Shown here one piece after another: positions 15,873-23,852 of a DNA stretch of 64,000 bases. This DNA comes from Flavobacterium gelatinilyticum (GTDB lineage: Bacteria; Bacteroidota; Bacteroidia; Flavobacteriales; Flavobacteriaceae). The notes under the pieces are model-generated. The model was not told the DNA's origin. It ran no database searches and worked only from the letters and a program-made list of their open reading frames with translations. The translations under genes were made by a program, and so were the position numbers. Positions within the stretch are counted from its first letter, which is position 1; every line of letters begins with the position of its first letter. The stretch spans positions 124,001-188,000 of the forward strand of contig NZ_CP114287.1 in the NCBI RefSeq assembly GCF_027111295.1, given 5' to 3'.

Positions 15873-18815
15873 ATGAAAAGAATTAAAACCAAATTTTTAC
15901 TTTTATTACTCTTACTTCCTTTTTGTGTTTTCGCTCAAACCACAATCAGCGGAGTTGTCCTGGAAAATGGCTCTAAACAACCCATTCCGGGAGTAAACGT
16001 AAAAGTCTCCGGTGCAAATATCAGCACGACTACGGACTTTGATGGAAAATTTCAATTATCCGGCGTAAAATCAGACAGCCAGATAACGTTTTCCTTTACC
16101 GGTTATGTCAATAAAACTATTACAGTTGGAGGACAAAAAAATGTAAGTATATATCTTGCAGAAGATACCAATGAACTAAAAGAAGTAGTGGTTCAGGTAG
16201 GTTACGGAAGCGTTAAAAAGAAAGATGCTACAGGATCTGTTACCGCACTTTCTACAAAAGACTTTAACAAAGGAAATAATATTACGACAGAAAATCTGCT
16301 TAACGGAAGGGTGGCAGGTTTAACCGTAAACTCAACGGGTGCTCCGGGTTCCAGTTCTCAAATTAGAATTCGAGGAGGAAGTTCCCTTTTTGCAAGCAAT
16401 GATCCTCTTATTGTTATCGATGGACTGCCCCTTGATAATGCTACAAATACAGGATCTTCTTCATTTTTGGCATCATTAAATCCGGCAACTGTCGAGTCGA
16501 TTACAGTTTTAAAAGATGCATCGGCTTCTGCAATTTATGGTTCACGTGCGGCTAACGGTGTTATTATTATAACGACCAAAAAAGGAAGCAAAACATTATC
16601 TGTAGATTATAATGTGCAATATGCTGCAGGTACACTGACTAAAACGGTTGATGTTTTTAGTGCAGATGAATTTAGAAGTGTTATCGCTGACAGAAGAAGC
16701 GATGACCTTGACAAACTTGGAACTGCGAATACAGACTGGCAGAAAGCAATTTACAGAAATACAGGTACAATAGATCAGAGTTTAGCCATTAGAGGAAACT
16801 TATTTGATATTATTCCAACAAGTCTGACACTTGGAAATACAGATCAGCAGGGACTTCGTTTGACGAATAATTTTAAAAGAAACACTGTTGGTTTAGTAAT
16901 GAATCCGGCCTTTTTGGATAATCATTTAAAATTGAGACTTTCGGCGAATTATACAGATGAGATAAACAGATTTACAGATGCTGTTGAAGGAGCAGCCATT
17001 GGTTTTGATCCAACGCAGCCTATAAGAGTCGAGGGAGCACCTTATGGCGGTTATTTTGAATATACAACAGGTGTAGATGCAAACGGAAATTATCCTTTGG
17101 TAGCTACTGCTGCAAGAAATCCTGTTTCGCAGTTGTTGAATACAAATGACAGAGGGACGAACAGCAGAATTTTTGGAAATTTTGAGATAGATTATAAATT
17201 TCATTTTTTACCTGCTTTAAGAGCCGTTGTAAATGTTGGTTTTGATGAATCGAATGGAGAAAGAAGAAGACTGGTTGGTGCAGATGCCGGATCAGCTCCT
17301 TCAAACAATAACATTCCGTACGGTACAAATGAATATACAGAACAAACCAGAAGAAATAAATTATTAGATACGTATTTAGTTTATAACAAAACTTTTAACT
17401 CATTGAATTTTGAAATGACAGGTGGTTATTCGTATCAAAAATTTCAAAGTTCAAAATTTGAAACCGGAAATGTTTTAAACCCGGATCTGCCATCAACATT
17501 TCCTGAAACAACTCTTGATACAGATGTTGTATTGTTAGGATTTTTTGCCAGAACAAATTTAAACTTTAGAGACAAATATTTATTAACGCTGTCTTACAGA
17601 AGAGATGGTTCTTCACGATTCGAAGAAGCAAATCGCTGGGGGAATTTCCCTTCTGCAGCCTTTGCATGGAAAATTAAAGAAGATTTTTTTAAAGACAACA
17701 ACACGTTATCTGACTTAAAATTACGATTAAGTTACGGAATTACAGGACAGCAGGATATTCCGGAACCAAACGGATATTTACAAAAATATCAGGTTGGAAG
17801 CGGAAACTCTGAATACTATTTTGGAGACAGTCCGGTTCCGGTTGCACTTCCTTCAAAAAGAACAAACAACCTGAAATGGGAAGAAACGACTTCGTATAAC
17901 GCAGGTATGGATTTTGGTTTCTTAAATAATCGCTTATCAGCCGGACTAGACGTTTATTATAAAGAATCGAAAGATTTATTGGTAAACGCAGCCATATCAG
18001 ACGGAAGTAATTTTTCGAACCGTGTATATCAAAACGTAGGAAGCTTTACCACAAAAGGTATCGAGTTTACCATTAATGCAAATGCAGTTAAAACAGAAAA
18101 TTTTAACTGGAATATGAATTTTAATATTGCAAAATTCGAAAGAAGAATCAAAAATCTGGTTGGCGGAACAGACATCTTTTTAGGAGATAATATAGCAGGA
18201 ACAGGAACTCCTGGACAAATCTTTAGAGAAGGCTATACACCGTATTCTTTCTACGTGTACAAACAATTGTACAATAACGAAGGAAAACCAATAGACGGCG
18301 CTTTTGCCGATTTAAACGGCGACAACATCAAAAATGATTCAGATAAATACATTTATAACAATCCGGATCCGGATTTTACATTAGGATTTGCATCTAATAT
18401 GAATTATAAAAAATTTGATTTTTCATTTAATTTAAGAGCCAGTATTGGTAACCGTATTTTTAATGCCGTTGATGCCAGCAGAGCACAATATGATGCTATG
18501 GAAAATGGAGGTGTTTTAAGTAATATTCCATCCCAGATAAGAGAAACTAATTTTCAGACTACTTCAAATGTTTTATTGTCAGATATTTATATAGAAGATG
18601 CATCGTTTTTAAAATTAGACAACATTACGTTGGGGTATACATTAAACAACTGGCTGAACAGCAAAGCCTCATTGAGAGTATCAACAGGAGTTCAGAATGT
18701 TTTTGTACTGACAAAATACAGTGGTCTGGATCCTGAAATTACAAATAATGGTGTAGATAAAACGATTTACCCTAGACAGCGCTCCATTTTATTTGGTGTT
18801 AATCTTAAATTTTAA
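15873..18815 (+). CDS. susC-like: SusC-family TonB-dependent outer-membrane importer (galactan PUL)
   Basis: A 980-residue outer-membrane receptor that, with the SusD lipoprotein, imports oligosaccharides using TonB energy. The signal peptide ends at FAQ (residue ~21). A carboxypeptidase-regulatory-like domain (~24-107) starts TISGVVLENGSKQPIPGVNV. The TonB-box region and plug (~105-225) contain EVVVQVGYGSVKKKDATGSV and the SusC signature SAIYGSRAANGVIIITTKKG. The remaining ~750 residues form the beta-barrel, ending with a C-terminal Phe (GVNLKF). Length fits the family. It opens a forward operon and overlaps the frame leading into susD by a few codons. The neighbouring GH53 and GH2 enzymes indicate beta-1,4-galacto-oligosaccharides as its cargo. 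Confidence 0.95.
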   Translation: MKRIKTKFLLLLLLLPFCVFAQTTISGVVLENGSKQPIPGVNVKVSGANISTTTDFDGKFQLSGVKSDSQITFSFTGYVNKTITVGGQKNVSIYLAEDTNELKEVVVQVGYGSVKKKDATGSVTALSTKDFNKGNNITTENLLNGRVAGLTVNSTGAPGSSSQIRIRGGSSLFASNDPLIVIDGLPLDNATNTGSSSFLASLNPATVESITVLKDASASAIYGSRAANGVIIITTKKGSKTLSVDYNVQYAAGTLTKTVDVFSADEFRSVIADRRSDDLDKLGTANTDWQKAIYRNTGTIDQSLAIRGNLFDIIPTSLTLGNTDQQGLRLTNNFKRNTVGLVMNPAFLDNHLKLRLSANYTDEINRFTDAVEGAAIGFDPTQPIRVEGAPYGGYFEYTTGVDANGNYPLVATAARNPVSQLLNTNDRGTNSRIFGNFEIDYKFHFLPALRAVVNVGFDESNGERRRLVGADAGSAPSNNNIPYGTNEYTEQTRRNKLLDTYLVYNKTFNSLNFEMTGGYSYQKFQSSKFETGNVLNPDLPSTFPETTLDTDVVLLGFFARTNLNFRDKYLLTLSYRRDGSSRFEEANRWGNFPSAAFAWKIKEDFFKDNNTLSDLKLRLSYGITGQQDIPEPNGYLQKYQVGSGNSEYYFGDSPVPVALPSKRTNNLKWEETTSYNAGMDFGFLNNRLSAGLDVYYKESKDLLVNAAISDGSNFSNRVYQNVGSFTTKGIEFTINANAVKTENFNWNMNFNIAKFERRIKNLVGGTDIFLGDNIAGTGTPGQIFREGYTPYSFYVYKQLYNNEGKPIDGAFADLNGDNIKNDSDKYIYNNPDPDFTLGFASNMNYKKFDFSFNLRASIGNRIFNAVDASRAQYDAMENGGVLSNIPSQIRETNFQTTSNVLLSDIYIEDASFLKLDNITLGYTLNNWLNSKASLRVSTGVQNVFVLTKYSGLDPEITNNGVDKTIYPRQRSILFGVNLKF

Positions 18816-18825
18816 TAACGAAATC

Positions 18826-20433
18826 ATGAAAAAATATATAGTAACAGCAGTAGTTGCATTGACTTTGGTTTTTCAGTCATGTACAGATGATTTAAATGTG
18901 GTTTCGAAAGATGACGACGTTTTGTCTTCTGATGTATTATTTTCTACACCGGACGGATATAAAAAAGCATTTGCAGGAGTGTACGGAAATTTAACTTTAA
19001 CAGGTGTACTTGGTCCTGATAATTCTTCGCTTGAAGGTGTTGATGCAGGAACCAGTCAGTTTACAAGATGTTTATTGTACATGCAGGAATTAACGACAGA
19101 CGAATTGGTCTGGAGTTACGAAAATGACGGAGGAACGGCAGAATTGCAGCGCAATATCTGGACAGCGGCCAATCCGGTTATTTTAGGAATGTTCAGCAGA
19201 ACGATGGTTTCTGTTTCGTATGCAAACGAGTTTCTGCGTCAAAGTACGCCGGAAAAATTAAGTTCAAGAGGAATTAATGATGCTGCAACTTTGGCAGATA
19301 TAGCGCTTTACCGTCAGGAAGTTCGTGTGTTAAGAGCGTATGCTTATTACAATATGATGGATTTATTTGGAAAAGCGCCAATGTATACCGAAAATGATCC
19401 TGTAAATTTTACCGGACCGGAATTTAACAGAAAACAGTTGTTTGATTTTATTGAAACGGAATTGAAAACCGTTTTACCTGATTTAAAAGCTGCCAGAACC
19501 AATGAATATGGAAGATTAGACCAGTCAATGGCACGTATGATTCTGGCTAAAATGTATTTGAATGCTCAGGTGTACATTCAGGCCGATCGTTTTGATGACT
19601 GTATTACAATGTGTAACGCGATTATTGACGGCGGATATATTTTAAAACCAAAATATCTGGATAATTTTAAAGCAGATAACAACACTTCTCAGGAAATTAT
19701 TTTCGGAATCCAGTCAGATGGAGCGGTTTCTCAAAACTGGGGAGCAACAACAGTACTGACAAACGGACAAATTGGTGCGTGGGAAAATAATGGAGCCGAC
19801 TTTGGAATTGGCGGCTGGACCGGTGCGCTTAGAATCAGAAAAGAATTTGCTCAGAAATTTGACGGAGCAAAATTTACTCAGGATACCAGAAATACAATTG
19901 GTAAAGGTGTTACGGGCGATCCCGGAAAACAAAGATCTATTGATATTGATGATATCGGTGTGAAAACACAAGGTTATATTTTATCTAAATTTTCTAATAA
20001 AACTTCGACAGGAGTTAACGGAATCAGCTCTACGTATGCAGATACTGATTTCCCGCTATTCAGATTAGCCGATGTGTATTTAATGTATGCAGAAGCCACT
20101 TTAAGAGGCGGAAACGGTACAACAAGTCAGGCATTAACCTATGTAAATGCTTTAAGACAAAGAGCGAATTCTAATTTGACTGTCGGCAACATTACTTTAA
20201 GTGATTTAACGCTTGATTTTCTAATTGATGAAAGAGCACGCGAATTACACTGGGAAGCACATAGAAGACAAGATTTAATTCGTTTTGGAAAATATACCGG
20301 AGGATCATACAATTGGGCATGGAAAGGAAATTCATCAAAAGGAATTGCGATCCCTTCTTATATGAGTGTTTTTCCAATTCCGGAAGCATCATTGGGTGCT
20401 AATAGAAATCTTACTCAAAACACAGGTTACTAA
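18826..20433 (+). CDS. susD-like: SusD-family surface glycan-binding lipoprotein
   Basis: A 535-residue lipoprotein that forms the lid on SusC and binds the glycan at the cell surface. I chose the ATG at 18826, 10 bp after the susC stop, because MKKYIVTAVVALTLVFQSC is a lipoprotein signal with lipobox Cys19; the longer frame from 18793 has no such start. SusD hallmarks: RVLRAYAYYNMMDLFGKAPM near residue 165 (TPR region), MARMILAKMYLNAQVY near 235, and the C-terminal LRQRAN, FLIDERARELHWEAHRRQDL and IRFGKYTGG motifs (~435-485). It lies directly between susC and the SusE-like gene, in the same operon. Confidence 0.95.
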   Translation: MKKYIVTAVVALTLVFQSCTDDLNVVSKDDDVLSSDVLFSTPDGYKKAFAGVYGNLTLTGVLGPDNSSLEGVDAGTSQFTRCLLYMQELTTDELVWSYENDGGTAELQRNIWTAANPVILGMFSRTMVSVSYANEFLRQSTPEKLSSRGINDAATLADIALYRQEVRVLRAYAYYNMMDLFGKAPMYTENDPVNFTGPEFNRKQLFDFIETELKTVLPDLKAARTNEYGRLDQSMARMILAKMYLNAQVYIQADRFDDCITMCNAIIDGGYILKPKYLDNFKADNNTSQEIIFGIQSDGAVSQNWGATTVLTNGQIGAWENNGADFGIGGWTGALRIRKEFAQKFDGAKFTQDTRNTIGKGVTGDPGKQRSIDIDDIGVKTQGYILSKFSNKTSTGVNGISSTYADTDFPLFRLADVYLMYAEATLRGGNGTTSQALTYVNALRQRANSNLTVGNITLSDLTLDFLIDERARELHWEAHRRQDLIRFGKYTGGSYNWAWKGNSSKGIAIPSYMSVFPIPEASLGANRNLTQNTGY

Positions 20434-20461
20434 ACTTTTTTTAACGTAAACGATATACAAA

Positions 20462-21532
20462 ATGAAACTTATATATAAATTATTTATAGCAGTTGTAATG
20501 CTGACAGGATTCTGGTCTTGTGAAAATGAAGAAAATTTAATGATTTTAGAACCTCAGGAAGCTGCATTTGCTATCATTACTCCGGAAAGCGGTTCTTCGA
20601 CCATCCTGAATAAAGATACACCAAACAATACAGCCCTGACTGTAACCTGGGAAAAGGTAAATTACGGTAATCCAACCATTATTACCTATACAGTTCAATT
20701 TGCAGCAAGTAATACCGAATTTGCAGCACCGGTAGATATTACAAGCACTACAAGTACTCATGCAACGGTTACAGTAGCTGAACTAAATGCAAAAGCACTT
20801 GAACTGGGATTAACCGCAGATGTTGAAGGAACAATCGATGTTAGAATTAAATCTACAGTTGGAACCATGCTTTCAGAACCAAAATTTTCTACACCTATTA
20901 CAATTGCATTGACTCCTTACAGAGGAGTATTCCCTAAAATTAATTTATTTTTAGTAGGACCGGGCACCGCAGCAGGATGGAGTGTAACCAGCAATAACAT
21001 GCCAATTTACAGAGATACAAAAGAGAATGCAAAGTTCTATTATACAGGATTCTTTAATAAAGACGGATTTAAATTAATTGAACAGATTGGTATGTGGGCT
21101 CCGGCTTACGGAACAAATGGCGCTAAAGTACAATACAGAGCAACAGAAAGCGATACTGATCCGGGAGTATTCCCAACAACTGCTGCAGGATATTACAGCT
21201 TTGAAATCAATCTGGAAGAGTTAACGTATAAAATCACGCCGTATACCGGACCAATGACAACGTACGCAACTATTGGTTTAACAGGTTCTGTGTTAACAGG
21301 CAATGATTCCGGATGGGATACAGAAGTTCCTTTAGTAAAATCTGCATTTGATGCTCATATCTGGAAAGTTACTCAAACGCTAAAAGCCGGAAAAATGAAA
21401 TTCAAAGCAAACAACAGCTGGGATGTAAGCTGGGGAGATAATGGCGGCGATATTATTATTGAGGAAGCCGGAAAATACGAAATCTGGTTTAATGACTTAG
21501 ACGGACGTTATATGTTTATACCAACACTATAA
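20462..21532 (+). CDS. SusE/SusF-like surface glycan-binding lipoprotein
   Basis: A 356-residue lipoprotein at the SusE position of the PUL. MKLIYKLFIAVVMLTGFWSC is a lipobox signal with Cys20. An N-terminal SusE-type Ig-like domain (~30-150) begins with AFAIITPESGSSTILNKDTP and contains LTVTWEKVNYGNPTIITYTV. Two carbohydrate-binding-like repeats follow: INLFLVGPGTAAGWSVTSNN with YTGFFNKDGFKLIEQIGMWA, then TIGLTGSVLTGNDSGWDTEV with LKAGKMKFKANNSWDVSWGD. The repeated 'G ... W ... F K ... W ... G' layout is typical of SusE/SusF starch-binding modules, and proteins at this position in galactan PULs bind galactan. It starts 29 bp after susD and ends before a hairpin that separates the binding genes from the enzyme genes. 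Confidence 0.85.
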   Translation: MKLIYKLFIAVVMLTGFWSCENEENLMILEPQEAAFAIITPESGSSTILNKDTPNNTALTVTWEKVNYGNPTIITYTVQFAASNTEFAAPVDITSTTSTHATVTVAELNAKALELGLTADVEGTIDVRIKSTVGTMLSEPKFSTPITIALTPYRGVFPKINLFLVGPGTAAGWSVTSNNMPIYRDTKENAKFYYTGFFNKDGFKLIEQIGMWAPAYGTNGAKVQYRATESDTDPGVFPTTAAGYYSFEINLEELTYKITPYTGPMTTYATIGLTGSVLTGNDSGWDTEVPLVKSAFDAHIWKVTQTLKAGKMKFKANNSWDVSWGDNGGDIIIEEAGKYEIWFNDLDGRYMFIPTL

Positions 21533-21550
21533 ATTGAATTGAAAATAAAG

Positions 21551-21590
21551 AGAAGCCTCAATACGGTTATTTTGGGGCTTCTTCTTAAAC
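21551..21590 (+). terminator. Terminator-like hairpin inside the PUL operon
   Basis: AGAAGCCTCAA (21551-21561) pairs with TTGGGGCTTCT (21572-21582) with one G-T pair and a 10-nt loop, followed by a weak T tract. It lies between the SusE-like gene and the first GH53 gene and could reduce read-through into the enzymes or stabilise the upstream mRNA. Confidence 0.6.
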
Positions 21591-21640
21591 TGAAAAAAAT
21601 GTATTTTCAAATTTAAAATTTACTCACTATAACTCATAAC

Positions 21641-22738
21641 ATGAAAAAATATATAAAAATTTTGGGATTAATTGCCCTGACTGCGATTCAGTTTTCGTGT
21701 TCGGGTAATGATTCTGAAGATACAGAATCGGTTAACCCGCCAGATGCATCGGATACCTTTATCAGAGCATCAGATGTTTCTTTTCTTCCACAAATGGAAT
21801 CTTTAGGAACTAAATTCTACAGTAACGGCAAAGCAGAGCCAATGCTTACCACATTAAAAAATGCCGGTTGTAATACAGTCCGCATTCGTTTATGGAAAGA
21901 TCCTGTAAACGGGCGTTCCGGTTTAAACGAAGTAAAGCAGCTCGCTAAAAAAGCAAGACAGGCCGGTTTAAGAGTCTGGATTACCGTTCACTATTCTGAT
22001 AACTGGGCAGATCCGGGAGAGCAGACCACTCCTAAAGAATGGAAAAATTTATCTTTTACTGATTTAAAAACGGCAGTTTCTAATTATACAACTACAATAA
22101 TTTCAGAAATTAATCCGGATATTATTCAGATTGGTAATGAAATCAACAGCGGATTATTATGGCCGCAAGGAAATTTAATCAGTAACGAACAGCAATGCAT
22201 AGCTTTATTAACTGCAGCAAGTGCAGCGGTTCGAAGTAAGGCACCAAACACAAAAATAATGATTCATTATGCAGGTGTAGAGAGCGGCGCGACAGACTGG
22301 TTTTTTAGCAAAATGAAAAGCATAGATTACGACTATATCGGACTGTCTTATTATCCTGTATGGCATGGTAAAGATTTAACAACAGTAAAAAATACCATTG
22401 ATGCTTTAGGAAAGAAATTCAGTAAAAAAGTCCTGATTGCAGAAACAGCATATCCTTTTACCTTATTGCACAATGATCAGACGAATAACATTGTAGGAAC
22501 AAATGATCAACTGGTACCGGGTTATCCGGCAACTCCTGCAGGACAGAGAACTTTTGTTACAGATATTAAAAACATCGTAAAAACATCAGAATTCGGACAG
22601 GGATTCGCGTATTGGGGAGGCGAGTGGGTTGCTTTTAAAGGCCCTCAGTCTACAACTGGTTCCACATTCGAAAATCAGGCCCTTTATAGTTTCGATAATA
22701 ATGCCTTATCAGTAATGCAGGCTTTTAGCAAAGATTAA
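21641..22738 (+). CDS. GH53 arabinogalactan endo-beta-1,4-galactanase, lipoprotein
   Basis: A 365-residue surface or periplasmic lipoprotein (lipobox Cys20 in IQFSC) followed by a short polar linker rich in Asp and Glu. The GH53 TIM barrel starts near residue 40 (FIRASDVSFLPQMES), with GCNTVRIRLWKDP, LRVWITVHYSDNWADPGEQ, and the acid/base in IQIGNEINSG (Glu167). The nucleophile is Glu268 in LIAETAYPFT, and AYWGGEWVAF closes the barrel. GH53 enzymes cut internal beta-1,4-galactosyl bonds in type I arabinogalactan and pectic galactan. The lipoprotein signal suggests the outer surface, where it would generate oligosaccharides for SusC/D. It starts 109 bp after the SusE-like gene and is followed 3 bp later by a second GH53 gene. 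Confidence 0.94.
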   Translation: MKKYIKILGLIALTAIQFSCSGNDSEDTESVNPPDASDTFIRASDVSFLPQMESLGTKFYSNGKAEPMLTTLKNAGCNTVRIRLWKDPVNGRSGLNEVKQLAKKARQAGLRVWITVHYSDNWADPGEQTTPKEWKNLSFTDLKTAVSNYTTTIISEINPDIIQIGNEINSGLLWPQGNLISNEQQCIALLTAASAAVRSKAPNTKIMIHYAGVESGATDWFFSKMKSIDYDYIGLSYYPVWHGKDLTTVKNTIDALGKKFSKKVLIAETAYPFTLLHNDQTNNIVGTNDQLVPGYPATPAGQRTFVTDIKNIVKTSEFGQGFAYWGGEWVAFKGPQSTTGSTFENQALYSFDNNALSVMQAFSKD

Positions 22739-22741
22739 AAC

Positions 22742-23770
22742 ATGAAAAAATCACTTAAAATTGTATCTTTTTTAATGCTTACTGCCGTTCTGTTTACTTC
22801 CTGTAAATCTAAAATGGCAGAGGAAGAATATTCTTTTTCTAAAGGAGCAGATGTAGGCTGGCTGCCTCAAATGGAAGCAACAGGTTATAAATTTTATGAT
22901 GCAGACGGCTCTGAGAAAGACTGTCTGCAATTATTAAAAGATCGCGGTATAAATACAATTCGCTTACGGGTTTGGGTAAATCCAAATGACGATAAAGCCA
23001 GCGGGCACTGCAGTCCGGAAGAAACCGTTGTCATGGCAGTTCGAGCACAAAAGATGGGAATGCGCATCATGATCGATTTTCATTACAGCGATTCGTGGGC
23101 AGATCCCGGAAAACAAAATAAACCAGCAGCATGGGCCAAACATTCTTTTCCGGAATTGCTAACCGATGTTTACCAGCATACTTATGATGTGCTGAAAATG
23201 CTAAAAAAAGCCGGAGTAACGCCGGAGTGGGTTCAGGTTGGAAATGAAATACCAAGCGGTATGCTTTGGCCGGAAGGTCATACAGACAATTTTAATCAGC
23301 TGGCACAATTGCTTAACAAAGGATACGAAGCCACAAAAGCAGTCGATCCAAAAATTAAAGTTATTGTTCATTTAGACGAAGGAAATAAAAGCGAAAAATT
23401 CAGATGGTTTTTTAACAAAGCAACCGAAAATAAAGTTAAATATGATGTAATTGGTTTATCCTATTATCCATTTTGGCTTAAAACCGATTATCAAAGCACT
23501 ATCAAAGATTTAGAAAATAATCTAAAAGATATGGCTTCCCGCTACAATAAAGAAGTTATGGTAGTCGAAGTTGGCGGCGATTATACATTAGAACAAAATA
23601 CCAAAGAAATGCTCGAAGCTACTATAAAAGCCGTAAAAAGCGTGCCTGATAATAAAGGTTTAGGTGTTATTTATTGGGAACCGCAAGGCGAAAAAAGCTG
23701 GAGCGGTTATCAGTTAAACGCCTGGCTTCCTGACGGAAAACCATCTCCGGCATTGGATGCTTTTAAATAA
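22742..23770 (+). CDS. Second GH53 endo-beta-1,4-galactanase, lipoprotein
   Basis: A 342-residue paralogue of the preceding enzyme, in the same operon and only 3 bp downstream. Lipobox Cys21 (LFTSC). Family motifs: FSKGADVGWLPQMEATGYKF, GINTIRLRVWVNPND, MIDFHYSDSWADPGKQ, acid/base Glu169 in VQVGNEIPSGMLWPEG, and nucleophile Glu276 in VVEVGGDYTL. The nucleophile context differs from the usual E-T/S-x-Y-P seen in the first copy, and the linker after the lipid anchor is short. The two copies are clearly divergent, so this is not a recent duplication. They may act at different places (surface versus periplasm) or on different chain lengths or branched galactans; that is inference. Confidence 0.92.
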   Translation: MKKSLKIVSFLMLTAVLFTSCKSKMAEEEYSFSKGADVGWLPQMEATGYKFYDADGSEKDCLQLLKDRGINTIRLRVWVNPNDDKASGHCSPEETVVMAVRAQKMGMRIMIDFHYSDSWADPGKQNKPAAWAKHSFPELLTDVYQHTYDVLKMLKKAGVTPEWVQVGNEIPSGMLWPEGHTDNFNQLAQLLNKGYEATKAVDPKIKVIVHLDEGNKSEKFRWFFNKATENKVKYDVIGLSYYPFWLKTDYQSTIKDLENNLKDMASRYNKEVMVVEVGGDYTLEQNTKEMLEATIKAVKSVPDNKGLGVIYWEPQGEKSWSGYQLNAWLPDGKPSPALDAFK

Positions 23771-23785
23771 TAAATATTAAAATTT

Positions 23786-23833
23786 ACCATTAAGGCATTA
23801 AGCTTGACTTAATTAACCTAATGCCTTAGTGGT
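23786..23833. repeat. Long hairpin between GH53 and GH2 genes
   Basis: Arms ACCATTAAGGCATTA (23786-23800) and TAATGCCTTAGTGGT (23819-23833) are complementary in 14 of 15 positions, the exception being a G-T type pair, around an 18-nt AT-rich loop. No T-run follows on the plus strand (A-run instead), so it is not a standard forward terminator. It looks like a REP-like intergenic element or an mRNA-stabilising structure. Confidence 0.65.
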
Positions 23834-23852
23834 AAAAAAATTAAAACAGAAA

